In this document: positions 1 to 11,951 of the stretch, in pieces | How the letters are laid out: every line of letters starts with the position of its first letter | Numbering within the stretch: position 1 is the stretch's first letter | Assembly: GCA_004519485.1 (NCBI GenBank) | Contig: CP038122.1 | Coordinates: 434,001-498,000, forward strand | Reading direction: 5' to 3' | DNA from: Nannochloropsis oceanica | Taxonomy: Eukaryota; Sar; Eustigmatophyceae; Eustigmatales; Monodopsidaceae | Length of the DNA: 64,000 nt | Position numbers and translations under genes: made by a program | Notes under the pieces: generated by a model | Database searches by the model: none | Told to the model about the DNA's origin: nothing | Seen by the model: only the letters and a program-made list of their open reading frames with translations

Positions 1-1876
1 TACCTTTGAAAAAAATGTGAATGTTCCATCTATGAAATGCTGCTGCTTCTGCCAGTGCTATTGCTAGTGCTACTGCTTTAATTACTGATACTCGATACAA
101 GTAGTGCTACTGCTGGTGCTACTGCTACTGCTACTGCTAGTGCTATTGCTGCTGCTGGTCGTAAGTCCTTTAAGTGCTGGTTATCTTCCGGTTGAATTTG
201 ATGGTTGCTTTCGAGCATTAATAAATTCTCGCTTTTATGCCTAGTGTATGACTTCCTGAGAATTTGAGACATTGTCTACCCTTGGTGCTTGTCGTCCTGC
301 TATCTCTCGCTCACTCGCTCTCTCTCTATACCTTTCTCTTCTGGTTCCTAAATTCGTCCACCATGAGTGCGCGCCCTCTCATATATCCTCTTGCTTTCTC
401 CTCGGTCATCCAAAATGGCCATGTCCTCTCACTCGCTTCTTTCCCCCTCCCGAGAGGTATATGCACGCTACCTTTGACTCAGGCGTTTCGTCTCACTTTG
501 CCTTGTTCGTTCACCCTACATCCCTCAAAATTCTTACTCTTGTTCCTGTCGTTCCATGCATGAGGGCAATAGACTTATCATCCGAATGGGCTTCTCATGT
601 CCTTAGTTCTCCCTATCAATGATTGCTGGTGAGGGTGCTGATATCATATGTGTATACTCCTTGGATGTTTCTCAAACTCTTCTCGCTCTCTCACGATATC
701 TTTCTCGCTCGCGCAAGGAAAAACAATACAAATGACTGCTGTTGGTACATGCGTTAAAATGAGGGGAAGAAATGAGATGTGGGAAGGCCAGGGAGGGTCG
801 GAGCAAGAGGACAATAAAGGGAGATTGGAGGAAAGAATATCTTGCTGGTAGGGAGGTGCACAACCCGCTGACCAAACCCCCAAAAGCGCTCTCTCCCCCT
901 TCCTCTCTTCCTCTCTCCTCTCTTTCCTGCTCTTCTCTTCCCCTCTTTCTCTCTCCCTCTTCTCTTCGATACAAAATTCGGAAGGTACCCTTACTTTTAC
1001 TCTCTTCCTCTTTCTCTCCCTCTTCTTTTTCTTGCTCACTTCGGTCTCTTCCGTCCTCTCTCTTTTTGTCTTTTCCGCTCTTTGTATCTCTCTTTATGTA
1101 TATCTCCACCTTTCATCCATTCTCCTCTTCCTATCCCTGCTGCTGCTGCTACTGCCCACGCACACGTACACTCTCTCTATCACACAAATCACATTTGCTA
1201 CTGCCCACGCACATGTACAAACTCTCCGCGCACACACAAGTGACACATATCACGCAAAATTCTCATCTGCATCCCTCCTAATCATCTTCAATCCATCCTT
1301 ATCCCGCGGCAGTTGTTCTAATGTTAAAATAAATTACGTGATGATTTAATTGGCCAAAATCCTACCTCCCAAAAAGATTAATCATTAACTGCATTTTAAG
1401 GTAAAATTACGGTCCTGTATCGTTATATTCTTGTACAATAGAATCCTAGGAATATCATCACCTGCAAGGGACTCCCCTCTCACTCTCACACTCTCTCCTC
1501 ACCCAAAATCCATTGCTCCTGCTGCTGCTGCTGCTGCTGCTCCTGCTGCTGCTGCTGCTGCTGGTGGCTTTATCTGATGCTTAAACTGATAGCTATCATC
1601 TGGCGCCGTCTTCTACTTCACGTCACGTCCCACCCCTCATTTCAATCAATTGTCCCCTGTTGCCTTTCCCTCCCTCCTTCGGATGAAAATATATTTTATA
1701 TTAATTCATTCTCATTTCATTTCATACCTCCTACACTCCCCTGTTGCCTTTCCCTCCCTCCTTCGGATGAAAATATATTTCATTCTAATTCATTCTCATT
1801 TCATTTCATACCTTCTACTCTATTCGATTTGTCTTCCTTCTTACTCCGTCCCCATCCTACCATCACCTCCTTCCCC
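1..1876. other. Gene-poor low-complexity region
   Basis: No convincing coding exon is visible. The first 200 bases hold an imperfect CTA/CTG-type trinucleotide run (about 45-165). Bases 890-1120 are almost pure pyrimidine. A (CTG)n run lies at about 1518-1562 and a tandem duplication at 1654-1820. Reading frames here are short and dominated by Ser, Leu or Arg/Glu from simple sequence, so they are taken as chance. The right edge is the 3' end of the MAP kinase gene on the minus strand. Confidence 0.6.
1654..1820. repeat. Tandem duplication, period about 83 bp, two copies
   Basis: Two consecutive copies begin CCCCTGTTGCCTTTCCCTCC, at about 1654 and 1737. They are nearly identical for about 80 bases, differing mainly in a short AT-rich stretch after the shared ATGAAAATATATTT. 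The closeness suggests a recent unequal duplication. It lies downstream of the MAP kinase stop codon, outside recognised exons. Confidence 0.85.
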
Positions 1877-3323
1877 TCATCCTCCCCCCCGTCGTGGGTG
1901 GAAAGCGCAGACTTGTTCGTAGAGCGCCTCCTTCAGGTCCTCCAATCCCATCCCGTTGGTAATCCCGTCCACCAGGGGCCTGGCCACCATCACCTCCAGC
2001 GAGGGATCGCGTACCTGGAGGCAGGGAGGGAGGGACGGAGGGAGGGAGGGGTGAGTGCGGGAGGCAGGGTGGGAGACAGGAGTGTCATTCAGACGGACTC
2101 GACGCGCCCACGCTGCACATAAGCGGGAGGGCGGGGGGTAGAGCAAGAGGGAGGACGCACCTTGGACAGGTAGGGGTGGTTCAGCGCCTCGTCAACCGTG
2201 ACGCGCCTGTCGGGATTAAAGACAAGCATCCGCTGCAACAGATCGAGGGCCCCGGCACTCGCCCCTGGGAAAACGGTCGAAAGAGGGCGAGGAGGCTTGG
2301 AAGGGAGAGAGGAGAAATAGCGCCCGAGAGGCCCTAGTCCAGCCAGGTCCTCGGAGGAAGGAGTGCCCAGGACTGAGGGCGGGAGAGAGGAAATGAGGGA
2401 GGGAGGGAGGGAGGGAAGGAGGGTGAGGAGAGAGGGAGAGCGATGGGGGCGGTGGGAGGGGGCGAGAAATAAGGAGGAATAAAGGAAAGGACTGCGTAGT
2501 GGAGGGAGGAACGGAAGGAGGGAGGGAGGTACCTGAAAAGATGACATTGAGCTGGTCGAGCCGGTCGCTGGAGCCGGAATGCGCCTTGTCGACAGAGAGC
2601 GGGTAGCATGACCTCCCGGGGAAGAGGGGAGCGCGCTCGCTGGGGTAAGGGGGTGGAGGGAGGAAGGGAGGGAAGATGAGTGAAGGATGGTTTTCGCCGG
2701 GGGAAGTTTCGATTTTTCTTCCTTCCCTCCCTTAAACCGTCCCCCTTCTCTCCATAGTGGTGACTCGGCACACTCCCTCTTTCCACGGTCGGGAGTAAGG
2801 TAAAAACCCTCCCTCCCCCCCTTCCTACCGGTGGTTGGGCACGCTTTCTCCCTGCATGGACAGGAGCTCGGCAAAAATGCAGCCGAGAGACCACATATCG
2901 ACGGCTTGCGTGTAGTCTTGTAGGAGGATCAACTCCGGCGCCCTGAGAGAGGGAGGGAGGGGATGAGGGAGGGAGGGAGGAAAGGAGGGGATGAGTGGCT
3001 GTCTCCGGGCTTGAGGGAAGGAGGGAGGGAGGGAGGAAGGGAGGGTGGGCAGGAGGACGCACCGGTACCACCGAGTAACCACATGCTTTGTCAGTTGGCG
3101 GGTGAGACGGGGAGGGGGGCCCAAGGTCGTGACCGAGGGGGGGACCGAGGGAGGGACCGAGGGAGGGGCACCTCCACCAACAGCTGCAGCAGCGGCTACC
3201 TCTTCCCTTAAAGCGCATTCTGACATTTGGCGGCGGACGAGGCGAGGAGGAGGGGGAGGATGGGAAGGAAGGAAGCCGTAGGGACGCCCGTCCATGACGG
3301 GAGAGAGTCTGTGTTGCTCCGTA

Positions 3324-3357
<34 letters not shown>

Positions 3358-5159
3358 CACGGATGCAGTGGTGGTTGACAACACGGGCCAGGCCAAAATC
3401 ACACAGCTTCAGGGAGCAGTCCTCGTTGAGCAAGATATTGGCAGGTTTCAAATCACTTGGAGAGGGGGGGGGGGGAGTTGGGAGGGGGCAGTCGTTGAGG
3501 GAAGAGCAGTGGCAGTTTCAGTGTCTGGGGAGGAGGGAGGGAGGGAGGGAGGGAGGGAGGAAGGGAGGGAGGGAGGGAGGGAGGGAGGGGGGGGGGGGGG
3601 AACATACCGGTGAATGACGTTGGCAGACTGCAGAAATTTAAGGGAGAGGAGAAGCTGGTAGATGAACGTCTCGATGTGGTCGTCGGAGAGCTGCTGCGGG
3701 GAGAGAATGAGCTTGTAGAGGTCCGTGTCGACGTACTCGAAGACGAGATAAAGGTCGGTGAAGGCCGAGGGGGAGCCCGGGTGGATGCAGTCCAGAAGAG
3801 TGACCATGTTCGGGTGATGCCTGAGGGATGGAGGGAGGGAGGGAGGGAGGGAGGAGGGGAGGGAGGGGAGGGAGGGCGGGGGGGTAGGGGGTTGAGAATG
3901 AGATTCCATCATATCAGCGTCCAGACTCCCTCCCTCCCTCCCTCCCTCCCTCCTCCTCACCGAAGCTGCCTCAGGATATACACCTCCCGGTAGATGCGTC
4001 GGGCGTCCGTCATGTTCTCGAACACGTTCCTGATCCGCTTCACCGCCACCCTCCTCCCTCCCTCCAAGTCCCAGGCCTCGGCCACCTCTCCATAGGAACC
4101 TGAGCCCAACGCGCGCACCATTCGATAGCGTTCTCCCACGAGCCACCCTTCGAAGCCAGGGGTCGAGGAGGAAGACGGGAAGGAGGGAGGCAAGGGGGTG
4201 GAGGTGCAGCCTGCCGAGGGGGGGGAGGAGGCCGTGGGTCGTTGGCAGGAGGACGAAGAGGAGGGAGGGAGGGAGGAGGAAGGGGGGATGGTGGCAGAGG
4301 AAGATGACGAGGTGCACGGAAACGAGGCAGAGCGGGCGCGTTGCCGTGCTTCTTCTCGTCGAGCTGCAGCAGCTGCTGCTTCCGTTGCGGCCTGGATCTC
4401 CTCGGGGTCGGATTGCATCATTGACTCCACATCCTCATCTTCCTCCTCCTCCTCCTCCTTCCCTCCTTTCCCCGACGAGCACACTCCGTCCATGGAACCG
4501 AAAACCTGCTGCTGCTGATGATGACACATCGTGTCGTGGAACATCATCTGGTCGTCCTCCTCTTCCTCTCTCCATTCCTCCTCTTCCTCCTCGTCATCCT
4601 CAGGAGCAGCCGCACGACTCAACCATCGGCGTGGTTGCTGCTGCTGCTGCTGCTGCTGCTGGACATAGTGGTAGTCGGATGCCTTCGTAGGGAACGAGGA
4701 AGGGGTAGGGGAGGAGGAGGAAGCAAGGGAGGACGGCATGGAAAGGCATTGCTGCCGTGCGTGGAGTTGCCGCTGCAGATGCTGTTGGTGACGGGCGTGC
4801 GCCTGCCTCTGAGCGAGGACTTGTTGGTGGTAGTAGAAGAACTGCTGCTGCTGCTGTTGCTGCTGTTGCCGTTGCTGTTGTACCGCTACCATCATGGCAT
4901 GCTGCTGCTGCGGGTAATACTGATGCTGGTGTAGGTAAACGCATCCTGCTCCAGCTCCAGCTCCGACTCCGGCTTCGGTGGCGGAAGAGGCGTTCGGAAG
5001 GTATCCGGCAGCACTGATAGCATGAGGTTGCGATGACGATGTTGATGCAGCAGCAGGAAGGTGCTGAGGTTGTCCGTGATAGTCGTGGGAAGGGAGGTCG
5101 TCGAAGTCGAAGGTACCTTCCTCCTCTTCCTCTTCTTCCTCTCCCTCCGTGGAAGGCTC
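1877..5159 (-). CDS. MAP kinase-like serine/threonine kinase with T-K-H activation lip
   Basis: CMGC-group protein kinase. Exons on the minus strand: 5159-3961, 3820-3608, 3455-3063, 2942-2829, 2639-2533, 2372-2161, 2014-1877; all phases agree, giving at least 791 residues. An N-terminal acidic, Gln- and Ala-rich region of over 300 residues precedes the kinase domain. Visible motifs are the glycine loop GSGSYGEV, the AVK lysine, HRDLKPANILL (split by an intron between R and D), DFGLARV, VVTRWYRAPELIL and a C-lobe with PDRRVTVDEAL. In MAP kinases an upstream kinase phosphorylates T-x-Y; here the lip reads T-K-H, so the usual phospho-tyrosine is absent. About 70 low-complexity residues sit between DFG and the lip. 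The 5' end is not resolved: the first exon shown opens at a plausible acceptor and has no in-frame ATG, so an upstream coding exon is expected. Confidence 0.9.
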
Positions 5160-8100
5160 CTGGTGGTGTCGGAATAGGGAAGCAACATGAGGAGAGATCA
5201 GTGAGTAAACGAAACGCCGAGTGCTAGGATGACGAGAGTGAGTGGAGGAAAGAAGACATGCCGAGGGAAGAAGGAGGGGGGGAGGGGGAGTAATGTACCT
5301 GCAAAGGCCTTGAAATTTTCAGACTTGGCGGGCTATATCATCGTGACAGCTACACACACTCGTCTTTCTTGCCCTTTTCTTCCCTCCCTCCTCATGTATT
5401 TCACGAACCATACTATAGGGTAACTGACCGAGCACTTACATTTCTGCTCCTGTAGAACAGTAGCAAGGTGCCTGGTTGCTTCTTCGAACACATCCCACCT
5501 TCCCTCCCTTCCCCTCCTCCACCACTCCCCCCCCCCTTACCTGCCCTTCGCCGTGAGGCATGGAATGTCGAGCAACACAACGCCGCACTCATCATGCCCA
5601 ACAGTGACACAATCCAGATGCAGAGATGAACAAACATGCAAGCAACAAATGGCATCCCGTCTTACTCTTTTCCGCGCCCTTGCCGCGCGTTCTCGAATCT
5701 TGCGCTTTTCCTCCCTCCCCTCCCTCTCCCTTGGGTCTACACATGCCTCCATCCTCACGTGATCCGTCGACGTACCGTGATGGCATAATGGATGTCTTCC
5801 TCTTTCTGACTGTGGTGAAAAGGATGGCGTCGGCCTTTAAGGAGCGCCCCCAAGGGCGAGGTGAGCGTCGTGGTCATCACTGCTGCGGCCCCCGCACCAC
5901 CTGGTTGTGAAAAATGGTGATGGATTTGTAAGAGCGATATCAGTGATCAAGCCCTCACAATAGTGGTCGGTCATCTTAAGCTCTGCCGGCACCAACAGAA
6001 GGCTTCGGGCACTGAATCCTCTACGTGATTTGCGTGAGCACGCAGCCTTCTTTTCGACGCCGCAAAGCGCGTGCCGCGATCCCGGGCAAGTCAGGATAAA
6101 GTGGATAAAGTGCCGCAGCCTCCGTTATGATAGCGACACAAACCTACACATGCAGTAGTGATCCCTGATATGATGATATTGTTTCAAGCAAGTACGTCTT
6201 CAATATCGACCTCCCATAGTGAAGATGAACGAGACACTCGTCGGATGTAAGAGGCTTCAATTTTCCTTCTCTCGCAAAGGCAAAATGGGGAGGGCTTGAG
6301 AATGCGGCAGGCACAAACACTCGCCAAGAAAAGGATTTCGTCTCGATTGACATGCTCCATCGGCATATCGATACCTGCTGCTTCGAGCAGACTTGGGACC
6401 GAACGGCAACTCTCAACCAGCTAGTCACAGAAAGGGTATTTTAATGAGCACTCACGTGCGTAAGAACATATCAAGTTGGTCAGAGAAGGAACGCTGGGAG
6501 AAGAGTGCCCCGGCTGACTCTGCACTTCCCGAGAGAAAACCTCAAGGATCACATGAAGAAGTCTCTCGTGAGGGACAAATCAACTTCCTTGAAACCGGGT
6601 TCGGGCGGGGGACTGCGATCGCCGCAACCAGCAAAAAAGCGACGGGCATGCGAAAGCCACCCTAGCCACTCATAGTGGAACAGGCATGTACATTCTTGTC
6701 CGTCACATGAGCAGTCAAAAGGCCCGACCGAAATCCCACGTTTGCCACCTCATTCCTTCTGTATGCTCGTTCGTCTTCGGAACAAGATTCTGAACAGGCC
6801 CGGAGAAGAGGCACTATGGTCGTCGGCGTTTTGGCATGCAGCCGTCGGCACGAAGCCAAAATTTAGGCACGCGTCCGAAAGATTCTTCTTTTTCTCTTCT
6901 CAGAGTGCAACCTGTTCTGCATCTGTAGACACAGGGGGGAAGCGAGAAGCAATAACTTGAGGGCGATAGCCTCGTGGAGTCACCACGTGCGAGTCGTGAT
7001 AACGACACGTAACTGTCTAATCAGTGGCTAACGAGGCACCAATTATAAACGGCCTCTCCTAGCTCGCTACGTAAACTCGCTGACTGGGCCTTGAGCGACT
7101 TACCAGCTGGACAGCGCTCTAGATTTTCTCCCTCTGTGGATGCGAAGCTAAGCCAAAATCCATATGTGAAAAGTCGATTTTGTAGCAGATATGTGAGGCA
7201 CGCAAGCAAGCCAGCAAGGTAATTGCTTTAATTTTATTCGATGGGAAAATGTGCCTGCCTCCTCCTGCCTCGTCACTAGTTGGATGCAAGGAGTGACGCG
7301 ATGCGGGAAGAACACATATCGGGGGGGGGTCTTCGAGCAGGATGAAAACATTATCCTGTGAGTCAAAATCTCCAATTTTTTGGAGCAATTTGTCTTCATA
7401 CTTATACACTTGGAAAGGTAGAAAGCGTGCTAACAGGACTTTTTCGCATCTTGAAGTAAATCAATGGGGGGTTCTCTCGCCGCGGCGAACAGGGGTGTCG
7501 AAGGCGGGGTCGACAAGGCTAGAGCCCCAAGAAGTTTTTGCACTTTCACCAAACTTTACTCCATACACATGTCCAGATTAATGTCTATGTTTTGAATGAA
7601 GTATGCCTGTTCTGTGTTTTCGTATGAAGTCGTTTTTGAATGATCAATGGGTCGGTACTGTGTGGCGAGGGGTAAAAGCTCGAAGCCTTTCGCTCGTGCC
7701 CTTTTGTCGTGGTGAAGAGAAATATGATTTGTAGGTCTCGTCCTGATACCTAGGCAGATCTTTATGTATAATAAAAGCTTGGTGGGTTGGGCTTCTGAAG
7801 GATAAGATTTGTGGTCAAGGGGGGAGGGGCGGGTGGTTTTGGAGAGGGTTTTTAACATCTTTCATTGGCTCAACAAGGGTCTATGTTATTATAAGTGTCA
7901 CCAATGAATCAATCAACGAATCAATCACTCGCAAAAAAGTAATCGTTGGTTGGAAGATGACCAAGTAAAGGCATGCTTCGGGTGCTGAAAGCGAAGCTGA
8001 AAGCGTCGAGTTGTGTTGTGGTTGAGTACTTTTTTTTTTCGTATGAGGAGAATAATTATTGTAATCATCGTTCGGATGATTATCTTTATCTTTCAATGTA

Positions 8101-8582
8101 GAACTTCTTTATTATTCTTTACTTGTGGTTGCTGTCGGATCTTCCCTCCTTCGTCAAGAATGAAGGGGGAGGAAGGAGGAAAGGAAGGAGGGGGAAAACA
8201 ATGTGCACCTGGTCGTGGAAAACATGTGCGGAAGGGAGCTGAGGCTGTGTTAATACAAATGTGTTGGTGTTGAATAAAGTTGTGTATCTCTAACTGGCTG
8301 TCTCGGTGTTTCTCGCTTGCCCGTTCTCTCTCGCTCGCTCACTCTCTTCCTCTTTTCTTTTCCTCTTTCTCTTTTTTCTTCCCCCTTTCCTGTCTTTCTC
8401 TCGATTTCTCTCAGTCTCGCTCCCTCTCGCACTCGTTTTTAAGCGAGTGTTTATTGCTTTCGCTCTTTCCCTCCTCTCGATCTCTCTTCCTCATTCCCTC
8501 CCTCCCTCCCTCCCTCCCTCCCTCCCTCACCCAGAGGGATGGCCAGACCAGCAAGCTCTTTCTTCATCCCTCCCTCCCTCCG
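5160..8582. other. Region without a recognised gene; kinase 5' end probably in its left part
   Basis: Bases 5160-5330 contain short frames that could be the missing first exon of the MAP kinase; one candidate donor is near 5299 on the minus strand, but no ATG-led frame joins in phase. From about 5900 to 8100 the DNA loses the pyrimidine repeats and is closer to balanced composition, and its frames are short with no motif I recognise. Bases 8280-8580 are pyrimidine-rich with (TCCC)n runs. I see no RNA gene here. Confidence 0.5.
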
Positions 8583-8714
8583 TCAATTCCTCCCTCCCTC
8601 CCTCCCTCCCTCCCTCTTCCGCTGGAGCCGTCGCTGGCGCCGGCGTACGTCCTTACAGAGGCGGGAGTAGGAAGAGCGGTCAATGAAGCGAAGAACAACA
8701 GTGACGCGATTGTC
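8583..8714 (-). CDS. Alternative (distal) terminal exon of the 2OG-Fe(II) oxygenase-like gene
   Basis: Begins after an AG acceptor at about 8715 and reads DNRVTVVLRFIDRSSYSRL, then continues into a basic tail (CKDVRRRQRR) and repeat-encoded Gly/Arg residues before a stop. It is a diverged copy of the proximal terminal exon at 8758-8817 (GNRTTLVLRFINRSSYSRF, then stop) and joins exon 6 in the same phase. Both copies keep the two arginines of the strand that would contact 2-oxoglutarate. The two could be mutually exclusive last exons, or this copy could be a silent duplicate. Sequence alone cannot decide which. Confidence 0.5.
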   Translation of the reverse strand, partial: DNRVTVVLRFIDRSSYSRLCKDVRRRQRRLQRKREGGREGGRN

Positions 8715-8757
8715 CTTGGGAGGGAGGGAGGGAGGGAGGCGTGAGATGGATAACTTA

Positions 8758-10343
8758 TCAGAAGCGGGAGTAGGAAGAGCGGTTGATAAAGCGAAGAACG
8801 AGAGTGGTGCGATTGCCCTAGGGAGGGAGGGAGGGAGGGAGGGAGGGGCAGGACGTACCTTGAAAGAAGCATGAGGAGCGGAGACGGCGTGGTCGAGGCG
8901 GGTCACGGCCTCGTTATGCATCACATAAACCGAGCCCTCTGAATCATAAGCATAAGGCCAGGGAGGGAGGGAAGGAGAAAAGGAGGAGATGAGGAAGACG
9001 AAGGGAGGGGGAGGACTATAATTAAGAACGTAGGTTTCGACCAGGGCTTTGAGCCCCCGTCCCCGTCCCTCCCTCCCTCCCTCCCTCCCTCCCTCCCTCC
9101 CTCCCTCCCTCCCTCCCTCCCTCCCTCCCTCTTAGTCGTACCAGGAAGGAGGGCTGACTGATGCCTCTTGCGGAGCTTGCAGTCGTAGAGCTGGAGGTCG
9201 GCCTCGCCCTGGGGGAGGGAGGGAGGGAGGGAGGGAGGGAGGGAGGGAGGGAGGGTGAAGGGGAGGGTGTCGAGGAAAATTTGCACACGAAGAGCGGTCG
9301 ATCGGGCTCGATCCAGCAAAAGGGAGGAAAGAAAGGAAGGAGGGAGGGAGGGAGGGAGGGAGGGAGGGAGGGCGTACCTGGACGTTGAGGGCACTGATGA
9401 TAGTGTAGGCCTTGGGGTCTTTGTGTTCGGCTTTGCGGGTTTTCTGGTCATACCATAAAGCTTGAATGGAGAAGGCGATCTTGTCGCCTGACGGGGGGGG
9501 AGAAGGAGGGAGGGAGGGAGGGAGGGAGGGAGGGAGGGAGGGAGGGAGGAGGGTGAGAAAGGCGAGTTTGAACAGAGAGCAGGTGAAGGAAATATAAAGG
9601 GAGGGGAGGTGGGAGAGGGAGGGAGGGAGGGAGGAGGTACCGAGATTGAAGTCGTCCTTGTGCTGCTCCACGTAGCTCTTGACGCGACGGACGAAACCCT
9701 CTTGGAGGATGGATGGCCAGGTAGGGTCATCCTAGGGAGGGAGGGAGGGAGGGAGGGAGGGAGGGAGGGAGGGAGGGAGGGAGGGAGGGAGGGAGGGGGG
9801 AGAAGTCAGGAAATACAGTGCCCTCAGGGAGAAAGATGACTCGGGGGGGGGCAAGAGATGGAGGGAGGGAGGGAGGGAGGGAGGGAGGGAGAGAAATAGA
9901 CAGGCATGATAAGTCACAAAATAGCGCCGGCATCTCGAAGGAGTTCTCCCTCCCGCCCTCCTTCCCTCCCTCCCTCCCGCCCTCCTTCACTACCTGCCGC
10001 GGGGAGGTGTGTTCGCCATACGTGCTATGCGAGTCGGAGCGACAGGCCCTGTAGATCTCCGGGTCGAGGTCTGTGGGAGGAGGGAGGGAGGGGGGATGAG
10101 GGGGAGAAGACAGGAGACAAGGAGGAAAAAAGAGATGGAGGGAGGGAGGGAGGGAGGGGGGATGAGGGGAGCAGACAGGAGACCAAGGAGGGAAAAGAAA
10201 TGGAGGGAGGGAGGAGGGAGGGGGGATGAGGGGAGAAGACAGGAGACAAGGAGGAAAAAGAAATGGAGGGAGGGAGGGAGGGAGGGAGGGAGGGAGGAGG
10301 GAGGGAGGGAGGACGTACCAGGGTTGCGGTAGAAAATGCACAT
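8758..10343 (-). CDS. Small 2-oxoglutarate/Fe(II)-dependent oxygenase-like protein
   Basis: Exons on the minus strand: 10343-10319, 10070-9994, 9731-9641, 9487-9378, 9208-9142, 8938-8859, 8817-8758. All phases match, giving 169 residues. The pattern fits the double-stranded beta-helix fold of Fe(II)/2-oxoglutarate dioxygenases. H86-K-D88 is followed by a hydrophobic strand (YTIISALNV), a second His lies in RLDHAV (H140), and arginines sit in GNRTTLVLRF (R153, R159). This is the H-x-D...H...R arrangement binding iron and the 2-oxoglutarate carboxylate. The assignment rests on motif order, not on overall similarity. The substrate cannot be told; AlkB-like or prolyl-4-hydroxylase-like subfamilies are possible. 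The start chosen (MCIFYRNP) follows an upstream in-frame stop within the same exon, but a further 5' exon is possible. The last exon is duplicated (see 8583-8714). Confidence 0.62.
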
Positions 10344-10783
10344 GGGCCATGTTTAGAGGATCAAACGGCCGCCACATCTCGGTGATATGACGTCCGTTGG
10401 TCGAGGGCGGGAGGGAGGGACGGAGGGAGGAGGCGAGGAGGAGGAGGAGAGGAGAGGAGGAGGAGGAGGCAGGGGCGTCGCTGTGTGTGGTGTCTTGGCA
10501 GGGGGGGGAGGAGGAGGAGGGGGGGGGGGGAGGGAGGGAGGGAGGGAGGTGGCTGGGAATATGGGCAATCGGGAGCACTGTTGAAAGGGTGAGTATGTGG
10601 AGTGCAGGAATGATGTTAATAGATGTATACATGTAGTGTATACACATATAGTGTATCCATAGAAGTGTATATATATGGTCAATTTCGCCCTTTTCTCTTG
10701 ACAGGGCGTGGATGGTGGTGACACATATATACATATCATTCATCGGTCTTGCCCTTTGCCTCCCTCCCTCCCTACAGACCTAC
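10344..10783. other. Gap between minus-strand genes
   Basis: Contains G-rich and GGGA-rich sequence (10400-10550) followed by an AT-richer stretch with repeated TATA-like blocks at about 10610-10680 on either strand. This may be promoter or 5' leader of the oxygenase gene, or 3' flank of the acidic-protein gene. No coding exon is recognised. Confidence 0.4.
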
Positions 10784-11898
10784 CTACCTACCTGTGTTCT
10801 CCTGCCCCCGCATCCGCCGTGTCACGCCCTGCATGGTCAGATAGGTTTTTTTCAAGTCCTCGAAATGACGTCGAAGCTCCTCTGTCTTACACTCTGCCGC
10901 CAGCTCCGGAGATGGATGGATCACGACCCCAGTCCTCGTGGCCCGTGCAGCTGCCGCTTCCTCCCTCCCTCCCTCCCTCCCTCCCTCCTTCTCATCGGGC
11001 TCGCCGATCAGCGCGATGGGTTTCTCTTCCATCTCCTCGTCCTCGTCCTCCTTCCCTCCTTCCCTCCCTTTCTCGTCCTCCGTGTCTTCTGCTTCGCTGC
11101 TGCTCGAGGAGGAGGGGGAGGAAGAGGGGAGGAAAGAGGAGGAGGCTTGCGGGGAGGTAGACAGGGCCCAGGGTCGCACACGCTTCTTCCCTCCCTTCTT
11201 CCCTCCCTTCTTCCCTCCCTTCTTCCCTCCCTTCTTCGTCTTTATTTTCGCCCGCTTCTGTTGCTTCTTCTTCTTCCTCAACGTAGCAGATGCTGCTGTT
11301 ATAGATGTTTGTCGCACCGCCACTGCTGCTGCTGCTACTGGTACCCCCTTCTGCTTGATAGCAGAAATGGTGGTGGCAGAGGCCAGCTTTCCTCCCTCCT
11401 GCAGCTGCTGCTTTTGGACCCGGTACTTCCCGTCTCCCCCCCTTTCCAAGACCACAATCATGCCTCCTCCTCCTCCTCCTCCTCCTCTTAGAGAGGCTGC
11501 AGGCACTATCGCCGTTGTTTGAATCTTTTTGATTGCAAGGGGAGCAGGCGTGAAGGAGGAGGAGGACGAGGACGAGGAGGACGAGGAAGGAAGGGAGGGG
11601 GGGGCGGAGGAGGACGCGACAGGTCCCGTCAAAGGCCTGTGTACATTCGCTTCCCTCCCTTCCTCCATCCCTAACTCTTCTTCTCTTCTCCTCTTCTTCT
11701 CTAGATACAGCCGCTGCTTTTGTTGCTGTTCCTCCTCCTCCTCCTCCTCCTCCTCCTCCCTTCCCCCCCCTCCGATTCTATTCAAAAGATAAGAAAGCGG
11801 CATGTCCTCATCCTCCTCCCCTTCCACTTTCTCCTCCTCTTCCTCTTCATCACTGCTGGCAAACAAAGCTGCTGCTACTACTGCTGCTCTTGCTTCTC

Positions 11899-11951
<53 letters not shown>

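Noticed and set aside
5537-5910. Overlapping frames on both strands near the kinase 5' side
   Set aside because: Frames are short, mutually overlapping on both strands and rich in Arg/Ser. None joins the kinase exon in phase through good splice sites.
6144-7860. Several open frames of 60-100 codons in 6.1-7.9 kb
   Set aside because: No ATG context, domain or splice pattern. Composition is that of ordinary noncoding DNA, and no transposon ends or target-site repeats were found.
9060-9130. CRISPR-like or satellite array of CCCT units
   Set aside because: It is a simple tetranucleotide microsatellite inside an intron, with no spacers and no unit structure beyond four bases.
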